This document shows positions 58,271 through 64,000 of a stretch of 64,000 bases of DNA, one piece after another. Origin of the DNA: Pseudomonas asiatica (GTDB lineage: Bacteria > Pseudomonadota > Gammaproteobacteria > Pseudomonadales > Pseudomonadaceae); NCBI RefSeq assembly GCF_009932335.1, contig NZ_BLJF01000001.1:2666001-2730000 (forward strand), read 5' to 3'. The translations under genes were made by a program, and so were the position numbers. Within the stretch, counting starts at the first letter, position 1. Each line of letters begins with the position of its first letter. The notes under the pieces were generated by a model. That model was not told the DNA's origin and ran no database searches. It saw nothing but the letters and a program-made list of their open reading frames with translations.

Positions 58271-59281
58271 CTACCGCCCGGCCAACCGCGCCCGGTAGCT
58301 GCCGGGGCTCTGCCCGGTCCACTTCTTGAACGCCCGGTGAAACGCACTGGGCTCCTGGAACCCGGTCTGCTCGGCAATCTCGGCAATGCTCAACTCCCCT
58401 TCGCGCAACCGCTCGAAGGCCATTGCCCGACGCACCTCATCCTTGATCTGCTGGTACGAACGCCCTTCCCGCTCCAGCTGCCGACGGAAAGTACTGGCAC
58501 TGACCCCCTGCTGCTGCGCCAGCGCCGCCAGCGTCGGCCACTGCCCATAACGCCGCGCCCGCAGGTGCCGGTACACTTCGGCCACCAGCCCGTTCTGGTT
58601 GCGAAAGCGAATCACCAGCCCCTGCGGCGCACTGCGCAGGAAGGTTTTCAGGGCCGCCAGGTCCTGCACCACCGGCAGGCGCAGGTAGGCGCTGTCGAAC
58701 TCCACCTCGGTGCGCCCGCTGCCCAGGCGCAGGTCCGGCCCCCACAGCAGCAGGTCGTCTTCCTGGGCCGGGCGCGACACCGCCAGCTCGGTGCGGTCGA
58801 TGGCGATCCGCCGCCCGGCCAGCCAGCACAGCATGCCGATCATCAGCACCAGGTAGGTTTCCTCGGCATATACCCGGGTCAGCGGGTCGGCGATGCTCGA
58901 CTGCACGCTGATCAGCGCCCGCCCGCCACGCACCGTCAGGCTGCCGCGCAGATCGCGCAGGAACAGGCCAAAACCGCCCATGCACTGGCGCAAGGCCTTC
59001 TCCAGGTTCGGCTCCAGGATCAGGCCCCGGCAGATCAGGGCGAAACTGCCCGGCGGCATGCCGTGGCTGTCGAGGCGGAAGAACTCATCGTCCAGGCGCT
59101 GGATCAGCGCCAGCCACAGCTGGGCGAAGGCCTTGGCCGGTACGCGCGCCTGGGGCTGCTCGAGCAGTTGTGGGTCGATGCCCACCGCACGCAGCTGCGC
59201 ATCGCGTTCGGCGGGGCAGTCGCGCAGGGCATGGAGCATGGCATTGAGGAAGTACACGGCGACCGAATCGCTATCGCGCAT
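58271..59281 (-). CDS. AraC-family regulator (OruR/ArgR-like N-terminal domain)
   Basis: 336 residues. The N-terminal Arabinose_bd/OruR-type domain (ALRDCPAERDAQLRAVGIDP, MPPGSFALICRGLILEPNLE) is followed by the C-terminal double HTH (TLAALAQQQGVSASTFRRQL; LSIAEIAEQTGFQEPSAFHR; AFKKWTGQSPGSYRARLAG). Such regulators in Pseudomonas activate nearby catabolic operons. It is divergent from the thiolase-dehydrogenase genes, the likely target. Start ATG 59281. Confidence 0.88.
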   Translation of the reverse strand: MRDSDSVAVYFLNAMLHALRDCPAERDAQLRAVGIDPQLLEQPQARVPAKAFAQLWLALIQRLDDEFFRLDSHGMPPGSFALICRGLILEPNLEKALRQCMGGFGLFLRDLRGSLTVRGGRALISVQSSIADPLTRVYAEETYLVLMIGMLCWLAGRRIAIDRTELAVSRPAQEDDLLLWGPDLRLGSGRTEVEFDSAYLRLPVVQDLAALKTFLRSAPQGLVIRFRNQNGLVAEVYRHLRARRYGQWPTLAALAQQQGVSASTFRRQLEREGRSYQQIKDEVRRAMAFERLREGELSIAEIAEQTGFQEPSAFHRAFKKWTGQSPGSYRARLAGR

Positions 59282-59449
59282 GGCGGTTTTCGCTGTCTAT
59301 GCTGAGTGGCAAAAAGTGCCAGGTTGTCTGAACAGTTCCGGCATAGGCTGCAACAGAGCCTTTGCCTAGACTCGGTCCCACTCCGGGATCGTCGGCCATT
59401 CTCGCAGAGCCTGGCCCGGTCCCGCCATGCCTTCGCAATCGGAGCCCCT
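59282..59449. promoter_or_regulatory. divergent AraC/thiolase promoter region
   Basis: 168 bp. A perfect palindrome TGGCA-AAAAG-TGCCA lies at 59307-59321, close to the AraC gene start, and is a candidate autoregulatory site. GGAG at 59441-59444 is the thiolase ribosome site. No clear sigma-70 promoter could be fixed by eye. Confidence 0.45.
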
Positions 59450-60634
59450 ATGAGCAGCGCAGAAATCTACGTCGTCAGTGCCGTCCGTTCAGCCATTGGT
59501 GGCTTTGGCGGTTCCCTCAAGGACCTGCCGCTGGCCGACCTGGCCAGCGCCATCACCCGCGCCGCCATCGAGCGCTCGGGCGTGGCCGCCGAGCAAGTCG
59601 GCCACCTGGTGATGGGCACGGTGATCCCCACCGAACCGCGTGACGCCTACCTGGCCCGCGTAGCAGCAATGAACGCCGGCATCCCCAAGGAAACCCCGGC
59701 ATTCAACGTCAACCGCCTGTGCGGCTCGGGCCTGCAGGCCATCGTCTCGGCAGCCCAATGCCTGCTGCTCGGCGACACCGACGTGGCCGTGGCGGCGGGC
59801 GCCGAATCCATGAGCCGTGGCCCGTACCTGCTGCCGCAGGCACGCTGGGGTGCTCGCATGGGTGACCTGCAAGGCATCGACTACACCGTCGGCGTGCTGC
59901 AGGACCCGTTCGAACACTTCCATATGGGCATCACCGCCGAGAACGTTGCGGCCAAGCACGGCATTACCCGCGAAATGCAGGATGAACTGGCCCTGACCAG
60001 CCAGCACCGCGCCGCTCGCGCCATTGCCGAAGGCCGCTTCGCCAGCCAGATCGTTCCGCTGGAACTGAAAACCCGCAAGGGCAGCGTGCAGTTCAGTACT
60101 GACGAGCATGTGCGTGGCGAGGTGACCGCCGAGCAACTGGCAGGGATGAAGGCGGTGTTCAAGAAAGACGGTACCGTTACCGCCGGCAACGCCAGTGGCA
60201 TCAACGACGGCGCTGGCGGCCTGGTACTGGCCACTGGTGATGCGGTGCGCCGCCTGGGCTTGAAGCCCCTGGCCCGCCTGGTGGGCTATGCCCATGCCGG
60301 CGTCGAGCCTGAACTGATGGGCCTTGGCCCGATCCCGGCCACCCGCAAGGTGCTGGAGAAGACCGGCCTGAGTGTGCAGGACCTGGACGTGATCGAGTCC
60401 AACGAAGCCTTCGCTGCCCAGGCTTGCGCCGTCGCTCGCGAACTGGGCTTCGACCCGGAAAAGGTCAACCCCAACGGTTCGGGCATTTCCCTGGGTCACC
60501 CGGTGGGCGCCACCGGCGCGATCATCGCCACCAAGGCCATCCATGAGCTACAGCGCATCCAGGGCCGCTATGCCCTGGCCACCATGTGCATCGGTGGTGG
60601 CCAAGGCATCGCCTTGGTCTTCGAGCGCGTCTGA
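59450..60634 (+). CDS. acetyl-CoA acetyltransferase / beta-ketothiolase
   Basis: 394-residue thiolase. The acyl-enzyme cysteine is C91 in [11 protein letters not shown], the catalytic His is in [13 protein letters not shown], and the second Cys is C380 in [16 protein letters not shown]. Length and sequence are those of biosynthetic/degradative type II thiolases (PhaA/BktB/AtoB). The ATG at 59450 has GGAG upstream; the long open frame before it is leader. It works with the next gene, cleaving the 3-ketoacyl-CoA that the dehydrogenase makes. Substrate chain length not resolved. Confidence 0.93.
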   Translation: MSSAEIYVVSAVRSAIGGFGGSLKDLPLADLASAITRAAIERSGVAAEQVGHLVMGTVIPTEPRDAYLARVAAMNAGIPKETPAFNVNRLCGSGLQAIVSAAQCLLLGDTDVAVAAGAESMSRGPYLLPQARWGARMGDLQGIDYTVGVLQDPFEHFHMGITAENVAAKHGITREMQDELALTSQHRAARAIAEGRFASQIVPLELKTRKGSVQFSTDEHVRGEVTAEQLAGMKAVFKKDGTVTAGNASGINDGAGGLVLATGDAVRRLGLKPLARLVGYAHAGVEPELMGLGPIPATRKVLEKTGLSVQDLDVIESNEAFAAQACAVARELGFDPEKVNPNGSGISLGHPVGATGAIIATKAIHELQRIQGRYALATMCIGGGQGIALVFERV

Positions 60635-60647
60635 GGGAGCCTGACAC

Positions 60648-61496
60648 ATGAGCATTGAACAGATTGCCGTGATCGGCGCAGGCACCATGGGCAACGGCAT
60701 TGCCCAGGTGTGCGCGGTGGCCGGCTACCAGGTGCTGCTGGTGGACGTTTCCGACGCTGCGCTGGAGCGCGGCGTGGCCACCTTGAGCAAGAACCTCGAG
60801 CGCCAGGTCGCCAAGGGTACCCTCGACGCCGACAAGGCGGCCGCTGCCCGCCCCCGCATTCGCACCAGCACCGACTACACCCAGCTCAGCAGCGCGCAAA
60901 TGGTGATCGAAGCCGCCACCGAGAACCTGCAGCTCAAGCAGCGCATCCTGCAGCAGGTGGCCGCCAACGTCGCCGCCGACTGCCTGATCGCCACCAACAC
61001 CTCGTCGCTGTCGGTCACCCAGCTGGCGGCCGGCATCGAGCACCCAGAACGCTTCATCGGCGTGCATTTCTTCAACCCGGTGCCGATGATGGCGCTGGTC
61101 GAGATCATTCGCGGCCTGCAGACCAGCGACAGCACCTACGCCCAGGCGCTGGTGGTGACCGAAAAGGTCGGCAAGACCCCGATCACCGCCGGCAACCGCC
61201 CAGGGTTCGTGGTCAACCGCATCCTGGTGCCGATGATCAACGAAGCGATCTTCGTGCGCCAGGAAGGCCTGGCCAGTGCCGAGGACATCGACACCGGCAT
61301 GCGCCTGGGCTGCAACCAGCCGATCGGCCCGCTGGCCCTGGCCGACCTGATCGGCCTGGACACCCTGCTGGCGATCATGGAGGCCTTCCATGAAGGCTTC
61401 AACGACAGCAAGTACCGCCCTGCCCCGCTGCTCAAGGAAATGGTCGCGGCCGGTTGGCTGGGGCGCAAGAGCGGCCGCGGTTTCTTCACCTACTGA
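60648..61496 (+). CDS. 3-hydroxyacyl-CoA dehydrogenase (3-hydroxybutyryl-CoA type)
   Basis: 282 residues: NAD-binding GAGTMGNGIAQVCA at 9-22, catalytic Glu/His area ERFIGVHFFNPVPMMALVEI, NRPGFVVNRILVPMINEAIF and GCNQPIGPLALADLIGLDTL. Monofunctional PaaH/Hbd type. 13 bp after the thiolase gene. Together they interconvert 3-hydroxyacyl-, 3-keto- and acetyl-CoA. Confidence 0.93.
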   Translation: MSIEQIAVIGAGTMGNGIAQVCAVAGYQVLLVDVSDAALERGVATLSKNLERQVAKGTLDADKAAAARPRIRTSTDYTQLSSAQMVIEAATENLQLKQRILQQVAANVAADCLIATNTSSLSVTQLAAGIEHPERFIGVHFFNPVPMMALVEIIRGLQTSDSTYAQALVVTEKVGKTPITAGNRPGFVVNRILVPMINEAIFVRQEGLASAEDIDTGMRLGCNQPIGPLALADLIGLDTLLAIMEAFHEGFNDSKYRPAPLLKEMVAAGWLGRKSGRGFFTY

Positions 61497-61508
61497 GGAG
61501 CGAACGCC

Positions 61509-62090
61509 ATGCCCCCGGTCAATGCCGCGATGCGCTGTGCCAACTTTGAAGAGCGACGTGACCGGGCCATGGCGCTGTTTGCCGAAAAGGGCTTCGGCCA
61601 GGTCAGCATGCGCGAGCTGGCGGCCCATGTGGGGCTTACCGCAGGCTCGCTGTATCACCACTTCCCCAGCAAGCAGGACCTGCTGTACGACCTGATCGAG
61701 GAGTTGTACGAGGAATTGCAGGCCACCCTGGACCAGGGGCGCCGGGCAATGGCGCGCGGGGCGTCGGCGCTGAGCTGCCTGATTGCCGCGCACTGGCAGC
61801 TGCATGCCGAGCGGCCCATGCAGTTTCGCCTGGCGGAGCGCGACTTCTGTTGCCTGAGCGACGACCAGCAGGCGCGCCTGGCCTTGTTGCGCAAGCGCTA
61901 TGAGGCGGGGTTGCTGAGGTTGATCGCACCGCAGGCGAAGTTGCAGGGGGAGGCCTTGATGGCCACGGCGCATGTGGTGGCGACACTGCTGAACCAGTTG
62001 CCGGGGCTGTTGAAGGCCTTGCCCGAAGAACAGGGGCTGGGGTTGATGGAAAGCATGCTGGTGGGTGGGCTGGAGCGGACACTGCGCTAG
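61509..62090 (+). CDS. TetR-family regulator
   Basis: 193 residues with HTH MRELAAHVGLTAGSLYHHFP and SKQDLLYDLIEELYEE. Regulatory domain contains AAHWQLHAERPMQFRLAERD, typical of TetR_C members sensing acyl-CoA compounds. 12 bp downstream of the dehydrogenase gene, thus the third gene of that operon and a probable feedback regulator (inference). Confidence 0.87.
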   Translation: MPPVNAAMRCANFEERRDRAMALFAEKGFGQVSMRELAAHVGLTAGSLYHHFPSKQDLLYDLIEELYEELQATLDQGRRAMARGASALSCLIAAHWQLHAERPMQFRLAERDFCCLSDDQQARLALLRKRYEAGLLRLIAPQAKLQGEALMATAHVVATLLNQLPGLLKALPEEQGLGLMESMLVGGLERTLR

Positions 62091-62099
62091 CCTGTTGCG

Positions 62100-62191
62100 G
62101 CCTCTTCGCGGGCTTGCCCGCTCCCACAGGAAACCCGCAGGCTTCAAGGTTTGCACAGAACCTGTGGGAGCGGGCGCGCCCGCGAAGAGGC
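62100..62191. repeat. REP inverted pair
   Basis: 62100-62130 (GCCTCTTCGCGGGCTTGCCC...) pairs with 62161-62191, the right arm having GGGCGCGCCC. Separates convergent TetR and response-regulator genes. Confidence 0.9.
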
Positions 62192-62199
62192 AAACACAG

Positions 62200-62577
62200 T
62201 CAGCGCAGGAGCGACTGGATCTGCTCGTGCAAGGTATCCAGGTCGAACGGCTTGGCCAGGATCGGTGCCTTGCGGGTGATCGGGCTGCCGGACTCGAGAA
62301 TCTCCGCCGGGTAGCCGCTGATGAAGATCACCTTCAGGTCCGGCCGCAACTTCACCGCCGGCTCGGCAATGTCCACCCCGGAAATCCCGCCCGGCAAGCG
62401 GAAGTCCGTCACCATCAGGTCGAGGTGCGGCTTGCTCGCCAGGATCGCGAACGCCTGCTCGCCATCCTCGGCCACCAGCACGTGGTAGCCCTCGCCTGCC
62501 AGGTAATCACGCAGGATCATGCGAATCGCCGGTTCGTCCTCGACCACCAGTACTACATCTTGTGCATCTTCACTCAT
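62200..62577 (-). CDS. single-domain CheY-like response regulator
   Basis: 125 residues consisting only of a receiver: acidic pocket E13/D14 in VVEDEPAIRM, phospho-acceptor D58 in MVTDFRLPGGISG, Thr/Ser in VIFISGYPAE and Lys in ILAKPFDLDTL. No output domain. It lies 44 bp downstream of a response regulator-kinase hybrid gene and probably is its phosphorelay partner or target. Confidence 0.92.
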   Translation of the reverse strand: MSEDAQDVVLVVEDEPAIRMILRDYLAGEGYHVLVAEDGEQAFAILASKPHLDLMVTDFRLPGGISGVDIAEPAVKLRPDLKVIFISGYPAEILESGSPITRKAPILAKPFDLDTLHEQIQSLLR

Positions 62578-62621
62578 GTCAACGCCTTGAAATACTTACA
62601 ACTGGCCATCAGACCCCAGGC

Positions 62622-63848
62622 TCACGCAGAGGTTGCCCTTGCCTGGTCGTTTTGTTGTTCGCAGGTTGCCAGTGGCAATTGCAAGGTGAAGGTGGCGCCT
62701 TTGCCCTCTTCACTCTCCACCAATATGCGCCCGCCATGGGCCTGGACGATCTGCTCCGATATGTACAGCCCCAGGCCCAACCCACCACTGGCCTGCTGGG
62801 TGGCGACCCGCTCGAACTGCTGGAATATGCGCTGCTGGTTGGCCACGCAGATGCCTATGCCATGGTCCTGCACCTGCACGCAGGCCTGGCCGTCCTGCTC
62901 GAACACCCGCACCTGTACCGGTTTGCGCTCACCATAACGCAAGGCATTGGACAACAGGTTGGCCAGCACCTGCTCGATGCGAAACTCGTCCCACTCGCCC
63001 AGCAGCGGCTCGCAGCGTTGCAACTCGATATGGGTGTCCAGTGCGCTGGCCTGGGCGGCAAAGTTCTCCACCAGGCCGCGCACCAGCAGGCCCAGGTCGA
63101 ACGCCTTGGGCCGCAGCGACAGTTTGCCGGTGCGGATGCGCGATACATCGAGCATGTCTTCGACCAGGCGGATAAGGCTGTTGATCTGCCGCTCGTCGCG
63201 CTCGACCATGGCCTGCAGCTTGTCGACGCTGAAGGCGGCAAGGTTGCCGCGTGCCAGGTGCAGCTTGCGCAGCTGGGTTTCCAGGATCAGGCCATTGAGC
63301 GGGGTGCGCACCTCGTGGGACACGATCGACATGAAGTCATCGCGCATGCGCACGGCATGCTCCAGTTCACCCCGCGCCGTCTGCAGCTGGGCCAGCAGCA
63401 GCTCCTGCTCCTGGCGGCTGCGTTCCAGGGCCTGCAATTGGCGGTCGAGCACCTTGCGCTGGCGGTACAGGTCGACGAACACCGACACCTTGCTCTTCAC
63501 CGCCAAGGTGTCGAGCGGCTTGTGCAGAAAGTCCACCGCGCCGCTTTCATAGCCTTTGAACGCGTAGTTCATCTCGCGCCCGGCGGCAGTGACGAACACG
63601 ATGGGGATGTTGCGGGTCTTTTCCGTGCCGCGCATCAGCTCGGCCAGCTCGAAACCGTTCATGCCCGGCATCTGCACGTCGAGAATGGCCAGGGCGAACT
63701 CGTGCTCGAGCAACAGTGACAACGCTGCCTCGGCCGACTGGGCCTGGTGCACCTCGCGGTCTTGGCCCTGGAGCAGGGCGTCGAGGGCCAGCAGGTTTTC
63801 TGGCAGGTCGTCGACGATCAGCAGTTTGGCGATGGTGTGGCTTAGCAT
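62622..63848 (-). CDS. response regulator-histidine kinase hybrid (cytoplasmic)
   Basis: 408 residues. The N-terminal receiver has D57 in LAILDVQMPGMNG and Lys in DFLHKPLDTLAVK. A coiled-coil linker (120-165) leads to HisKA with H178 in FMSIVSHEVRTPLNG, and the HATPase domain has NLLSNALRYGERKPV and GGLGLGLYISEQIVQ. No TM helix: a soluble kinase switched by its own receiver. ATG 63848 overlaps the end of the CheB-like gene by seven bases, linking it to a chemosensory-type module. Confidence 0.92.
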   Translation of the reverse strand: MLSHTIAKLLIVDDLPENLLALDALLQGQDREVHQAQSAEAALSLLLEHEFALAILDVQMPGMNGFELAELMRGTEKTRNIPIVFVTAAGREMNYAFKGYESGAVDFLHKPLDTLAVKSKVSVFVDLYRQRKVLDRQLQALERSRQEQELLLAQLQTARGELEHAVRMRDDFMSIVSHEVRTPLNGLILETQLRKLHLARGNLAAFSVDKLQAMVERDERQINSLIRLVEDMLDVSRIRTGKLSLRPKAFDLGLLVRGLVENFAAQASALDTHIELQRCEPLLGEWDEFRIEQVLANLLSNALRYGERKPVQVRVFEQDGQACVQVQDHGIGICVANQQRIFQQFERVATQQASGGLGLGLYISEQIVQAHGGRILVESEEGKGATFTLQLPLATCEQQNDQARATSA

Positions 63849-64000
63849 GCGCTGGGTTCCAGGGCGGCGAGCAATCGCTCGATGCCACTCAGAGAAAGAA
63901 TATGGTCGGGCTGGTGCAGGGCCAGTGCGGCCTCCGGCATCAACGCCACTTGTGCGTCGCAAGGGTCCTGGACCACGGTCCGGCCCCCCTTGCGCTTGAT
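63842..64000 (-). CDS. CheB-like methylesterase, C-terminal end (cut by window edge)
   Basis: The last 52 codons: KRKGGRTVVQDPCDAQVALM, PEAALALHQPDHILSLSGIE and RLLAALEPSAC. The G-R-T-V-V-Q-D-P-x-D-A pattern and final helix match the CheB catalytic domain near its C-terminus. Rest lies beyond the window. Frame read directly from the sequence; stop TAA at 63842-63844. Confidence 0.8.
   Translation of the reverse strand: MKRKGGRTVVQDPCDAQVALMPEAALALHQPDHILSLSGIERLLAALEPSAC

Overview
The window reads as chromosomal DNA of a fluorescent Pseudomonas, most likely the P. putida group. Most genes are GC-rich with a Pseudomonas codon bias. Gene order (catR/catB, class III aminotransferase, Alr/AruH/AruI-like genes, PBP2, glcCDEFG, thiolase/3-hydroxyacyl-CoA dehydrogenase/TetR, sensor kinase/CheB) and the P. 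putida-type REP palindromes after many genes fit that group. Assignment is from recognition of the proteins; no search was run. LAYOUT. 1-2929: start of catB, divergent catR, and a D-serine dehydratase gene overlapping catR. 3095-6532: LuxR-type regulator, class III aminotransferase and orphan polyamine-type binding protein. 6970-17324: one tight eight-gene operon on the minus strand (crotonase, acyl-CoA dehydrogenase, NDP-forming acyl-CoA ligase, ThDP 2-oxoacid decarboxylase, periplasmic amino-acid racemase, class I aminotransferase, aldehyde dehydrogenase, flavodoxin-fold oxidoreductase), which reads as a basic amino acid degradation route, followed by an APC permease gene. 19474-23212: operon of response regulator, periplasmic binding protein and hybrid sensor kinase with overlapping genes. 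23288-24781: TetR regulator and divergent crotonase. 24982-29154: three-gene ABC exporter/lipoprotein (AttEFGH-like) unit. 29195-41745: accessory island. It holds two type VI secretion genes (tssG, a short FHA gene), a convergent tssM that has lost its 5' end, a 5'-truncated rhs with a C-terminal toxin tip, and then an AT-rich run of displaced Rhs pieces and small orphan genes that look like immunity genes, closed by a 947-bp IS5-family element. 42041-45928: PBP2, a secreted Gly/His-rich protein, a GST and a DUF2388 protein. 46060-53531: glycolate oxidation cluster glcC-glcDEFG plus malate synthase G. 53700-58140: small unknown protein, MocR-type regulator, MFS transporter, zinc deaminase and AhpD-like protein. 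58271-62090: AraC regulator, thiolase, 3-hydroxyacyl-CoA dehydrogenase, TetR. 62200-64000: CheY-like regulator, response regulator-kinase hybrid and the end of a CheB-like methylesterase. HOW IT WORKS TOGETHER. Most of the window is catabolic: aromatic acids (cat), arginine/lysine-type amino acids of both chiralities (racemase operon), polyamines, glycolate feeding the glyoxylate bypass through malate synthase, and short-chain acyl-CoA. The exception is the T6SS/Rhs island, which is weapon and immunity material in decay or recombination. I consider its string of displaced toxin tips and orphan immunity candidates the most interesting part. Several intergenic regions carry REP pairs, and one 227-bp composite repeat occurs twice with only four differences.
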